A DNA stretch of 64,000 nucleotides from Sipunculus nudus (lineage: Eukaryota; Annelida; Sipuncula; Golfingiida; Sipunculidae). The stretch is taken from assembly GCA_026874595.1 (NCBI GenBank), contig CM049306.1, forward strand, positions 107,467,142 through 107,531,141, written 5' to 3'. The notes beneath the pieces are model-generated. The model made no database searches and was not told the origin of the DNA. It saw only the letters and a program-made list of their open reading frames with translations. Made by a program: the position numbers and the translations under genes. Below, piece by piece: positions 11,775 to 22,388 of the stretch. The stretch's first letter is position 1. The number at the start of each line of letters is the position of its first letter.

Positions 11775-12935
11775 TTGTATCACATTTTTAATTATTCTGG
11801 GCGGTACTTACGTGCCCCATAGCTTGGAGATTATGGGTAACAGAGACCATATTCCAGATTTCCATAGAGACTTTTCATGGATCTCCTTTGATGTCATGTT
11901 AGAAGATTCAAGGTCCAGCGGTTACGATTTGTGCCCTGTTAACAGATGACAGCTTCTTTGAAGGTATCAAAAATAGAGAAAAAATCGTAAAAATTAGAAA
12001 AACACACATGGCGCCACTAGTTAGCAGGAACTGATGGAACACTTCATGATCAATATTCATACAAAGAATCATTCTGATCAATGCAGTAGTTATCCAGATA
12101 CTTGAGCTTTTGTATCAAATTTATTTTGTTATTCTGGGGGGTACTTACGAGAACCATAGCTCGGAGAATATGGGTAACAGAGACCTTATTTCAGATTTGC
12201 AAAGAGACTTTTCATCGACCACCCTTGATGTTGAGTTAGAAGATTACAGGTCCAGCAGTTACAATTTGTGCCCTATTAACAAATGACAGCTTCTTTGAAG
12301 GTACCAAAAAATATCGTAAAAATTAGAAAAAATACAGGTGGCGCCACCAGTTTGCAGGAACTGATGGAACACTCCATGATCAATATTCATACAAAGAATC
12401 ATGCTGATCAATGCAGTAGTTAGTCAGATACTTGAGCTTTTGTATCATTTTTTATTATTCTGGGGGGTACTTACGAGACCCATAGCTCGGAGAATATGGG
12501 TAACAGAGACCTAATTTAAGATTTGCACAGTGACTTTTCATGGACCACCCTTGATGTTGAGTAAGAAGATTCCAGGTCCAGCAGTTACAATTTATGTCCT
12601 GTTAACAGATGACAGTTTTATTGCAGGTAAGAAAAAAGAGAAAAAAATCGTAAAAATTTGAAAAAATACAGGTGGCGCCACCAGTCTGCAGGAACTGGTG
12701 GATTAATATTCTTACAAAGAATCATGCTTATCAATGCAGTAGTTATTCAGATACTTGAGCTTTTGTATCAATTGTTTTATAATTCGGGGGGGGGGGGGGG
12801 GGTACATCGGAGCCCCATAGCTCGAAGGATATGGGTAACAGAGACCTTATTCCAAGTTTTCAAGGAGATTTTTCATGTACCTCCCTTGATGTGAAGTTAG
12901 AAGATTCCAGGTCCAGCGGTTACGATTTGTGCCCT
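11775..12935 (+). repeat. Tandem core B, about 331-bp units
   Basis: About 3.5 copies. The boundary GGTGGCGCCACCAGT...GCAGGAACTG recurs near 12010, 12340 and 12670. Each unit contains ACTTACG with CCCATAGCTCG, ATGGGTAACAGAGACC, and a closing CAGGTCCAGC(A/G)GTTAC with TGTTAAC. The last unit contains a 17-base G-run (12786-12802). A single diverged unit of this core is found in the minus-strand copy at 39800-40600. Confidence 0.8.
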
Positions 12936-13276
12936 GTTAACGGACGGCCGGACGGCCAGACGGACGGTAGCTGGACAAAGGGTGGTCAATAAAGCTCAGA
13001 TGACTTTCAGTGAGCTGATCTAAAAGGGTCAAGAGGGGTCATGTTAGACTTTTTGGCTGGCAAATTCCAACACACAAACCACCAGATTTTGCAAATTGTT
13101 CATGGATATTTGTTTGCTGAGCGAGGCCAGATTGCAAAAACTAATAAATATAGTGATTTAACCTTCATACAAATGAAGCAAACATCTGGTACGATGTTTT
13201 TAAAAAATTCTTTCCTGCATTTGGTTCCCAGTCTGCTTTTCCCTCGTTGATGTTGAACTAATCCCAAGATTGATAT

Positions 13277-13321
13277 CCTGTTTTAATTTTTTATTTCATT
13301 CTTCGTTGTTTGGTGTTTCAG
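13277..13321 (+). promoter_or_regulatory. Strong 3' splice site immediately before a start codon
   Basis: A long T-rich polypyrimidine tract ends in TTTCAG at 13316-13321, directly joined to ATG. A branch-point-like CTAAT lies at about 13257-13261. The combination is a textbook acceptor and is the best single piece of evidence that the downstream frame is a real exon. The exon would be spliced to an upstream untranslated exon. Confidence 0.6.
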
Positions 13322-14188
13322 ATGGCGACCAACGAGACCGACGTCAAGGTGTTACGATTTGTACCAATACGTCACTTGATCAGACGAAACCTACCCGTTG
13401 CTACGTTACGAGAAGGTCAGGTGTGCCGATCAGTTGGGCAATATTACAGTATCGCGGAGTTCAATGTTCTCCGTAGTGGTTACTCAAAGTTTAATCACTT
13501 TCGAAACAGACGGTGTCGAAACGCCCAGTTTTTGTCTCGCGTGAATCAGCGATTTTCAAGTGCCCCGGCCACGTACGGTATCTATAGAGACGACTATTGT
13601 GGACTGTTAACCCCGCCCACCAGACCTAACACGGCTGATGTGGCGGGAAGTAAGGATCTGACAGTCCAATCACAGCCGAGCGGTAAACGATTTGGTCGTA
13701 CCCCGTGGATAACATGTACCATTCCTAGTGCTTCAGGCCAACCAGGTAAATTTGTAGGAAATGCATGCAAGTCAAAAAACAAAATGGCACAACAGGTTAT
13801 TGAAGGCAAACATATACCAAAGAAGAATAGTCCGGGTGAGGCAATTGCATCGTTCGACCATCCGGCCGTTCGGGGTAGCTGGAAAGCATGCCGCAGCGAC
13901 ACCTGTGAGTCCTCAAAAGCATCAATAACATCAAATGAAGAACCGAAGCATGACGGCCTTGACCAAGATTTCACCGATGTGAATCACGTGACAAGGACTG
14001 CAGAGGTAATGAATATAGAAAATCCTCCCCTTTCAGTCCTAACACAGGCAAATCTTCACTTATTTGAGCATACTATTGAGGACAGTGCAACGGAAGTACA
14101 TTCAGGACAAATGGATCCTGAAATTCGTACGGTCAAATGGGTGAAGCGCCAGGACATTACAGCGGTAATACCCGGTCAAGATGTATAA
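13322..14188 (+). CDS. Predicted protein-coding exon, 288 residues, function unknown
   Basis: A frame of 288 codons runs from ATG (starting MATNETDVK) to TAA. Its start sits directly after a strong splice acceptor, and the +4 base is G. In AT-rich DNA this length without stops, with a GC-richer composition than its flanks, argues for coding. The N-terminal ~90 residues are basic and aromatic (around residues 9-25 FVPIRHLIRRNLPVATL; about 85-100 YGIYRDDYCGLLTPPTRP). The rest is polar, rich in Ser, Thr, Asp and Glu, and probably disordered. There is no signal peptide, membrane segment or catalytic motif that I recognise. An internal donor-like CAG|GTAAAT after 13745 would join in phase to the acceptor-like CAG ending at 16804, so this may be the front of the same gene as 16813-17628. 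No poly(A) signal closely follows its stop. Confidence 0.55.
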   Translation: MATNETDVKVLRFVPIRHLIRRNLPVATLREGQVCRSVGQYYSIAEFNVLRSGYSKFNHFRNRRCRNAQFLSRVNQRFSSAPATYGIYRDDYCGLLTPPTRPNTADVAGSKDLTVQSQPSGKRFGRTPWITCTIPSASGQPGKFVGNACKSKNKMAQQVIEGKHIPKKNSPGEAIASFDHPAVRGSWKACRSDTCESSKASITSNEEPKHDGLDQDFTDVNHVTRTAEVMNIENPPLSVLTQANLHLFEHTIEDSATEVHSGQMDPEIRTVKWVKRQDITAVIPGQDV

Positions 14189-14869
14189 GTTCCAGACGAT
14201 AATATTTTAAAAGGAGTGCCTTTATTTGGGGAGAATGTGGAACACCAGTTCTATTTTATTTTGAGTACTGAAATGATTAATAAGGAATAATTAAAAAATT
14301 CATACCGTATTTAAGTTTCCCGGTGTCTAAAGATAAAATCATACCATACACAGGCAATGAAAAATAACACGTGTGCCAGTTGGTGGCACGTGGGATCAAT
14401 CCATACATTACAAGAAATTTGATTTTGAAGAAACATAAAGTGACAAATTCCTCTAAATTAGGATTAAGTTACGCAGTGAAAAGTGTGAGCATCGACGTGA
14501 TATTTCGCCACACTTCTTTGATCTCATAACCCTTTGACCTGGCGAAACCAAGCGGCCATGCTTAAGCATATGTACAGAGCTATCAACAAGCCTGAACGCT
14601 TTGAAGCAAATCAACATAAGGGGTACTTCCGCTAACAATAACGATTAACTAGTGTACCGGCCCATCTTATTATGTCTATGCAGTTAAGGTGATGAATATA
14701 TACATGAAACCAAAACGTATCTCTGTTCCTGCAGTACTGATGAAAATTAAAGATCATATATGTGATACAGAGCCTTACGTACGTGAAGTACATGGGTATA
14801 TGAGGACTGAATCCTAATGAACAGACCATGGTTATAGATTTATAATTAGGGTTGATCTGGGACCCGGAC
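14189..14869. other. Non-coding DNA downstream of the first ORF
   Basis: AT-rich; would be 3' untranslated or intronic sequence of the 13322 locus. No AATAAA is seen close to the stop codon. Confidence 0.4.
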
Positions 14870-15078
14870 AGTCACGTGTAAACACGCCCGGCTCTCTCCG
14901 TTGGCGACCGAGAGCGGGTCGTGGCGGCCCGTTAATGATCGCTGCAGGTTTTTTCCGGATACTCTGGTTTACTTCACCCCTACAGTTTATTGAACAGCAC
15001 CAACAGAGCCATGGAAAAATACCTCGTTATAATTATTATAACTGCTTGTACAATCTATGTTAAATAATTAAAACTTAA
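14870..15078 (+). mobile_element. Eroded SINE (core plus tail)
   Basis: TTTTTTCCGGATACTCTGG followed by TTTACTTCACCC (about 14950-14980) resembles the pyrimidine-rich core found in many invertebrate SINEs. It is followed by GAGCCATGG (15006-15014) and TTATTATAACTGCTTGTACAA (about 15033-15053) with an A-rich end. The tail matches 60677-60745, where it lies inside a target-site duplication. The head region is GC-rich but no clean A or B box is visible. Confidence 0.45.
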
Positions 15079-16812
15079 AATGTATATATACAGGTAAATA
15101 GAATCCTGCTAAGTAGCCTTACCTTTAGAATCTATGAGAGTCTAAACCCGATTGTCATGCATGCCGATAGATTTTTGGGCACGGTAGATAGCAGTGATTA
15201 TAATATGGCCACCTCAATGCTCATAGGAGTCCTCTAGCACTTGAGTCCGGTTGCTTTTAACTTATACGTTCAACTTTCAGTAAATCCGAGTAAGGAATCT
15301 TATCGCATTAATAATTCGTTAAATTCTGGAAACACTGCATTAGTACGGGACCGATATCTGTAATTTCAAACAACACTGTTAGAATTAAGCACGTTTCCCT
15401 CTCGGAAAAGTTATTATTTATCCATCAGCTCCGGGTCCAATCAAATTCAAAGTTGCCATCAACTTCTATTGCATATTGACAATGTAACAAACCAGACCGA
15501 ATGACGTGTAATATCACACAATTTTTTGTAGTGCCGAAACTACGTACAGCTTCTGGTATTAACTCTTTATCCAAACTTCTCAAGATAACAATATGTTAAA
15601 CCTCCAACTCCGAATAAACAAAAGGAAATCTCGTAGTCAGCCCCTGGTTCATTCGGCAATCTTTACAAGAATAGATAATAACATGTTTGTAGTCACACTC
15701 ACCTGTATGCTTGAATACCTGACAATTGACAGAGGCTGTGTCCGAGATTAACACGTAAATTATTAAATCTGATAAGATTAAAATTATACTTTGATGAAGA
15801 GGGGTACAATTCACTGATACAAACATTTTGGAAACATTGAATTTGAAAGAATCCTCGGATTTTAGCGAGTTACTCAATAGTACCACCAGAGGGCGCCTAC
15901 TACCTTTTAATAAAATAATAGACATGCCGTTGTTGTGGTGTACGCCTAAGTCTGATTTGTATATAAGTATGTATTATCAATCAGCCCATGTATACACCAG
16001 TCACATAACATTAAAGCCACGTTCATGTTTTTCCTCCCTTTATATTCACAACTAATGTAAGCATATCAAAACAGTGTTGAGCCGCTTACTGAGTCGTAAA
16101 TCCCCACGCGGTCAGGAATTACTACTAACTATTATTGGCTGCACCCGTCTGAGGTGGCCCGCTCGTGCCCGGGACGGCTTTGTAATTCCCGAGAGCCTGT
16201 TGTTGTTTGGACCCACGCTGTGGATAAGCGTATTACTTATAATGGGCAGTAATTGTGCTCGCATGAGCTAAAAAGAACCAAACCTGTATTTAATGGCGCG
16301 TGTCTGTTACCAGGTATACGGTTTAGCCCAGGGACAATCTGGCCCTATAAACATTACTGCGGAGCTGGATAACAACCGAAAACTATATACACCTATATCC
16401 GTGACACTCCATATATATTTCGATGGCACGGATAGAGACGTCACCAACCTAAGACTTTCGCCAAGTTTCAGTCTCTGGAGCTGTCGGCGTTTACTGACCC
16501 CTCAAGGATATATTATATACACGACCTTGGGCACACATATTCTGTCCCGATAATGAAACTGGTCACAGAAAAGGGAAACTACTGACTAAACGTGTTGGAA
16601 GAAAGCATCGATCCACTATGGACCAAGTTTAACCAGGATTTTTGTTTTACCAGTGCTGTTGGACTTAACCCGATAAGTATGTGTCTAATTTAACAAACTT
16701 ATCCAAAGACAGTCTATCGTGATAAGATCTTGCTGTAACAAGTAGGTATTATTAAGCCTGGACCACGTACTTATTAAAGTCAATTAAGTGGAATATCTTC
16801 GCAGATTTCGCG
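15079..16812. other. Spacer between the two ORFs
   Basis: Mostly AT-rich. It is GC-richer at about 16080-16560, where an inverted CCAAT (ATTGG at about 16134) and a short frame (about 86 codons from 16293) occur. That frame has no family signature and is not called. AATAAA occurs at about 15613 and 15909. A weak acceptor-like CAG ends at 16804. Confidence 0.4.
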
Positions 16813-17628
16813 ATGACGTCATGCCCCTGTCCAACAATAGTCATCAGACCAGCAACGTCGAACTCTCGTCACGTGACCAAGCAGGATGACACAGAGAGTG
16901 CCGCCAACGGCTTTCTTTTACCGCCCATGGTGGAGTTGAGCGAGGCGTTGGTTCGAACACATTCATGTAAAGCCATAGACTACACTGCAAAACCTCCACA
17001 GAAAAGTGTGTTACTGCCTTGTACTCCGAAGTCGAGTCCTGCACTGAGCTCTATATCACCTTCAGCAAGAAGTTCTACTATTACCGATGCTTTTAACAAC
17101 TTCAGGGCACGATTAAATGATAAAAATAAGACCAAGAATGGTGTGAAAAGAGACCGGTTAAGTTGGGATTGTGAAGTCAGTTGGCAACAATACGAACGTT
17201 CTGCGCCTTCGCGTGGCCTCACCGGTCGCCACACATCCCGTAGTTCCCTTCGACCACGTTCACGCTTGTACCAGCCATTTCGAACACTGCGCCGTCAAGA
17301 CACCCGGAAGTTAATGCTGAGTGTGGAGGAAGCGACACCGTCGTCTGCGCCACCAATCCTGGCAGGCGCGTCTCCGAGAAAGTGTGTGGCATTCGAACCA
17401 GAATCGCATCATGTAAGTGAAGAAAGCACACCTAAATACATTAAGAAAACACAACCATTTGAAAGTTTCGAGGCATTTAAAGAGTGTCCAGACGCGGGAA
17501 AGCCAGTCATGCCGGAAGACCTTGGGGCGCCATATTTGACTCGAGAAAAAGCGGCTCGTATATGGGACTGGCTAATAGCAGGGGACGTTTTGTCCCCTTT
17601 TAATTATTTCATGCAAATATGTTCATGA
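16813..17628 (+). CDS. Predicted protein-coding ORF or 3' exon, 271 residues, function unknown
   Basis: A frame from ATG (MTSCPCPTIVIRP) to TGA, clearly GC-richer than its flanks. The middle (about residues 70-175) is Ser/Arg-rich and likely disordered (e.g. SPALSSISPSARSS, RHTSRSSLRPRSR). The C-terminal ~30 residues are well-ordered in character and aromatic: YLTREKAARIWDWLIAGD at about 241-258, then FNYFMQICS at the end. This short amphipathic helix-like tail is the part most likely to be conserved. No enzyme motif, signal peptide or membrane segment is seen. An in-frame stop lies about 60 bp upstream, and a possible splice acceptor ends at 16804. An AATAAA about 460 bp after the stop could end the transcript. 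It is either a separate intronless gene or the last exon of the gene starting at 13322. Confidence 0.55.
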   Translation: MTSCPCPTIVIRPATSNSRHVTKQDDTESAANGFLLPPMVELSEALVRTHSCKAIDYTAKPPQKSVLLPCTPKSSPALSSISPSARSSTITDAFNNFRARLNDKNKTKNGVKRDRLSWDCEVSWQQYERSAPSRGLTGRHTSRSSLRPRSRLYQPFRTLRRQDTRKLMLSVEEATPSSAPPILAGASPRKCVAFEPESHHVSEESTPKYIKKTQPFESFEAFKECPDAGKPVMPEDLGAPYLTREKAARIWDWLIAGDVLSPFNYFMQICS

Positions 17629-18086
17629 TACTTCAGATACCTGTATCATACACTTTAGTCAGCAGAATTCAAATGTCAATTGCTACTCATTGTATAAAGA
17701 ACGTTCGCAACTGATCAAATCAAGAATGAGAGATTACCGGCTTCCGCTAAGAATTTTCTGCTCGTCAAACTTCCACAGATTTAAGGACATCAAACCAGCA
17801 ACGTGATTTCTGCTTGATGTTATCAAACGGGTGGACTCTTACTGACCTTAGGGAACGTACAATGGCTCCGGCCCCTTAAGATTATCAAATATCCAAAAGA
17901 CCTCAAATGGTATATGACGCCCAGTGTCATTATTATACGTTAAACAAGGAGAGTTTTATATTACTTTTGAAATTCATGGCATGTTTTTCATTTACACCTC
18001 TGTAAGTTCTAGATTCTTTCATATGTTTTTCAACGTGACTGATTCATTTCGTACATTCATTTAAAGGCTGGGTGTGTCGCTCAGTG

Positions 18087-18092
18087 AATAAA
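18087..18092 (+). terminator. Candidate poly(A) signal of the 13.3-17.6 kb locus
   Basis: AATAAA occurs about 460 bp after the stop codon at 17628 and is followed by a T-rich stretch. It is a reasonable 3' end for the upstream gene, but AATAAA is common in AT-rich DNA. Confidence 0.35.
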
Positions 18093-19800
18093 AATGTAGC
18101 ATTTTCATAATTGTACAGAGTTATGTTTTTCACTTATCATAACAATTTTATTTGGAATACAAGTCCAAAAAAATCTGATTGTGTTTGTATATGTATATTT
18201 ATGTTTCGACTAATTTAATAATTTTCCGATATATACTCTCCGGTAGAGTGCATGCAGACATATGACTGAATTTTTGGAATGTGTGGCCTCATCTCAAGAT
18301 GTACTGGCCATTTTTTTCTAGCAAAACATACCGGCCATATCCCGGGTAAGTAATGAACACATCCAGAGGTGGTTAATCTCCATTCCATGTTCACATGGAA
18401 AGTTAGAATTCCCAATATACGTATATGTGAAAAAAACTCATAATCAGTCTTTAAAAATTCTCTTTAGATATTATTTATAAACTCCGATTGTCACAAATTC
18501 AGTGATAAGTATATTCTTCGTTATTTCAAATTAAACTTTTCCGATGTTTACCAAACCATTTACTTAAGACTGATAGTATATCCCAACGAATACTGAATGA
18601 AACGGATTCAAAACCTGGATATGAAAAGGAGATCAGATTTTGGCCATTTTATGGGGGTGCTACACATTCATTAATTGGCGGTTAATTAGTGTTCCAATTA
18701 ACGTAAGAACCAGGCCTTGGCCACAAACAAGCCTTCCCTAATGAACCCAAAATCTGCAAATTGGCCACTTGATACGGGTGAATAAGAACACGTGGTGGTG
18801 TGACCTGTGAAAAGGGAGCACATTTTCATGTCACGGTGGTCATTTAGGTAACAATGGGTCTTAGAGTCAGAAGTGTGGGCGCACTTCACTAAAAATTCCC
18901 GAAGAGTTGATTAAAACAACATGCTTCAAAATCGAAGAATTTATAGCTATAAAAAATAGTACTAATTGCGGCGTATAGATGTCGCTAACATAGGAGAGTG
19001 CCTATCAAAGCTAAGGGCCCATTCGAAAATTCGAAACTGGTTTCGGTTCCAGGAAAACCGGTTCTATATGATTTCAAGTTGACGGATTTAATAGAAACTT
19101 TTGATAAAATTATAATTTATTTCTTATTTATTAAATAAATTGATGATAAAAATTTTTCTGAAAAGTTAGAGATCCAGGTCTTGGCACTTTGAGACCAAGT
19201 GAGAGCACGCATTAATAATTGTGACTGGCAAATATACATTCAATTATGCTGAAAATAGACTATTTCTCTGCGTCTTAAAATATATTCACATGTCAGACGA
19301 CATGGATATACAGGATACGCGAGGCTCATTTTCAGCTATGCATGGTTATAGTAGGAAGTATTGAATTCAAAACACTTCCGAGTGAATGTTAATACCGTAC
19401 CACAGTCATTGCTTATTAAACTTTAACAGGCATAATTACTATCAATTAAAAAAAATTGCACTTCTTTGGCCAACATCCGTCCTCTTGTCAGTATATTTAT
19501 CAGGTGGACCGTTTTGGCGAAACTGAAACCATTTCCAAAGATGGTTTCGCATTTATGCCAAAACCAATTTCGGTTTCGCCTATCATTAAGTGGACGGTTT
19601 CCCTGAAGTGTCCGAACTTAAACCAGTTTCACTGGTTGAGAATTTCAAGCACTTTGCATATCTGATATCCTATTATAAATCAATGATATGCTTATAAAAT
19701 GTCAACCCGAGTTGAATCGTCTAAGCTGAGAACATAATCTGATCTTATACAGTTTATAGTTTATCTGTAGAATAAGAGCGACTTTTAATTAAGTACGCGC

Positions 19801-19838
19801 GTGTGTGTGTGTGGGGGGGGGGGGGGGGGGGAGGGGGG
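19801..19838. repeat. (GT)n followed by a 19-base G-run
   Basis: GTGTGT runs into 19 consecutive G (19813-19831), one A, and six more G. It could form G-quadruplex structure. Confidence 0.95.
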
Positions 19839-21695
19839 CGTGTCTGTGTGTCGCTTCGGGGGTGCAGGGATGAGAATACGGTAATTGATAATGCTTATGA
19901 ACGAATCCGAAGTGAAATTATCCTAGGGTGAGCGCATTAATTGGAGAAAGTTAATGCTAAACAGGGGATATGCAAAGGAGTAATAACTTTTGGTTTCATC
20001 AACGTGATTGAGATCAAAGGTACAGCATAATTAGTAGAGGGCTATATATGTACTCTGTCGGTCAATAGTGTCATTTCAGTTCGTGTATTCATTACATTAC
20101 ATAGGATTACGCTGTGACTAGTTAATTAATAATGTTAATCATAAACATTAATGGGACTTTTAAGCTTAAACATTATCTTGACAAGCGAATACAGTATGGA
20201 GGTTAAATTCTCTCCATGTCTGCTTGTATATATACAAAATGTCTGAAACAACAGGTCTTTTTCGCAAGCATTTAATAAGAAAATAAAAATAGACCATTGA
20301 TTCACACGCCATTGGACAGAAAGGTGTGCTGGTTTTAAATGATGAGTAATAAATGAGGTCTAAATTATAATGAATATAAAACAACTTCTGGAGTGATTAA
20401 TTTTCTTTGCCTCAGATGCCAAATTAACCGAATTTACTTCATGAAGGCAGAAGTGGACACGTTGGTGTTTGGACATTAATTATCTCTTTTCGGTAAAACG
20501 TATAAAGTTTGATGACGTAGCTGCTCCAATGTCGGCGCCGACATAACCAGACTTGGATGATACTCTACTGGTGTCCGTCCAGCTACCGCTGATTATCCGA
20601 CCATTTTCACTCTTCAAAGCAAACATTTAACTCGGTGAAACCACTCGCAATCGCAAATAACACCTATTTTAGGATACTTTGCAACATTTTATTGACAAGG
20701 TAATCAATGTTTATGATATGTTGGGGGAGTTAAACGTGGTTATAGACAATATCTTTTACGTAACTATTCACTGGTAAGTATGCAGTAATGACATAAAGAC
20801 GTGTATATAAGAAATTTAATGTAACAACAGACGCCTACACAAGGCACGTTAACTCCTAAAATAAGTAGCTCATTCTAATAATAATTTCCCGGGAAGATGT
20901 CCAATAACAAAGAGTGGTCATAATAATGTATTGCCTATAAGTAGTTCTGTAGTGTATGAATTTACCATGTGCACTGTATACAGAAATGATGTATATTGGA
21001 GATGAGTTGCACACTGAGAGTAAAATTCGTTCCCATGGACATGACATCCACTGGTGGATTATAGTTCTTGAGCTTCCCACAAGAGGACACTCTAGGCTTC
21101 ATGAATCGTGCTTGGTAGATGACGAAATGAGAAGGTTGAATGTGATTTTTGTTTTTTACAAAGAAAGAGGAATATGGTGCTGCACTAATACTACTTCTAC
21201 TACTCTAATCGGGTTTCCGGACCGTATAATTCATATAACTCTTAACTCCAATATTTATATTCAGAGTTTTGTCACTTCCTGTCCAAATTTCATGGCCCCT
21301 TATTCATAGTTTAATAGTGTGTGGTATTGTCATACATAATGTAATATACTGTTAAAAGAGTATACGTCTGTTTTTCTGACACTGCTAACATTTTCTGGTA
21401 ACTGAAAACAATATACCAGCCAGCTTGTTTAGATGATGAGATGTTAGAACAGTCAATCAGGACACCAAAGTGATATGTTGTAAGTATGTGAAACCCAACT
21501 TTAATTCAATTAGCTTACCTTTCAGAGTTTTGTTAAGTTGTGTGATAATTACACGAAATGGAGATTCTTTTATGTGGAAGCCGAGACAACCAATCTTTAA
21601 AAAAATAGGCTTCTACAAAAAATAATCGCACAGTTTATAAAATGCAAATGGAAACTGCTGAACATGCAGATATGCAGAATGTTTAAAGCAGAAAG

Positions 21696-21696
<1 letters not shown>

Positions 21697-21745
<49 letters not shown>
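21697..21745. repeat. (TA)n microsatellite
   Basis: About 23 TA dinucleotides. Confidence 0.97.
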
Positions 21746-21747
<2 letters not shown>

Positions 21748-21909
21748 ACGACCACCTTGGGGACTGACAAAAGTGGTCGTAATTTGGGGGTGGTCGCATT
21801 TGTGAAACTGTAATTTACGTGAAATTAATCGTATATTCGGGACCAAAAAAAGTGGTCGTAATTGTTGAGATCGCAATTGCTGGTTGGTCTCAAGGCTGGG
21901 TTCTTCTGT

Positions 21910-21922
21910 ATATAATAATAAT

Positions 21923-21963
<41 letters not shown>
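21910..21963. repeat. (TAA)n then (TA)n microsatellite
   Basis: A short TAA tract passes into about 18 TA repeats. Confidence 0.95.
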
Positions 21964-21967
<4 letters not shown>

Positions 21968-22356
21968 TAAATGCTGCGAGACCTTTCGGTCTTAATGTCT
22001 GCGGCTCTCTGTCTTACTTTTTTTTAAAACTTCGATCGTCTCAGAGGACCTGGTATCGGCGTCGTTAACAAGCAGAACCATTTAGGTTCTGTATTGTATG
22101 TCCAGTTTATGTGGTGCATACGTACATGTGAGGTTTGATCTCAGTTACTGTACTGTACTGTTTATATGCAAACACTACTTGCCTGTTTGTCTGGTAACGA
22201 CATAGCACTAGCTGCTCATACAGGGTTCACTGATGTTTGTCAGAACATTTCCAATGACAGAAAGTAGAAATTTCGGTAAGTATATGGTCTCGGGGTCACT
22301 GTAACGGAACCCCTTGTTTTGGGTCGTGGTCTAGAACACTAAAGAGATCGGTCCAG

Positions 22357-22388
22357 AAACAAATGGTCTGGGTCTGGGTCTGGGTCTA
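22357..22388. repeat. (GGGTCT)n short tandem repeat
   Basis: Four to five copies of a hexamer GTCTGG, within a patch of related imperfect copies from about 22285. Confidence 0.85.

Larger units (their letters stand above)
10564..13024 (+). mobile_element. Pearl/HINE-like element with two internal tandem cores
   Basis: The left end, 37 bp beginning AAACTAGTGGCCCATGGGCC, is identical to the complement of 40564-40600. The right end carries GTTAACGGACGG and an ACGG-type microsatellite (about 12939-12967), then a hairpin with stem AGCTCA/TGAGCT (12993-13016). Inside are two unrelated tandem cores: about 139-bp half-units built into about 279-bp repeats (10680-11660), and about 331-bp repeats (11775-12935). 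Bivalve pearl elements, regarded as non-autonomous Helentrons, have left and right arms, internal tandem units and an ACGG tract (established for the family). Assignment here is by structure only. Frames within it are not genes. Confidence 0.6.

Noticed and set aside
19025-19645. Possible small inverted-repeat transposon around AAACTGGTTT and AAACCAGTTT
   Set aside because: The inverted similarity is short and patchy, with no clear ends or target duplication.
20956-21309. A 117-codon plus-strand frame beginning MNLPCALYTEM
   Set aside because: ATG-led and fairly long, but without any motif, promoter or splice support; kept out as unproven.
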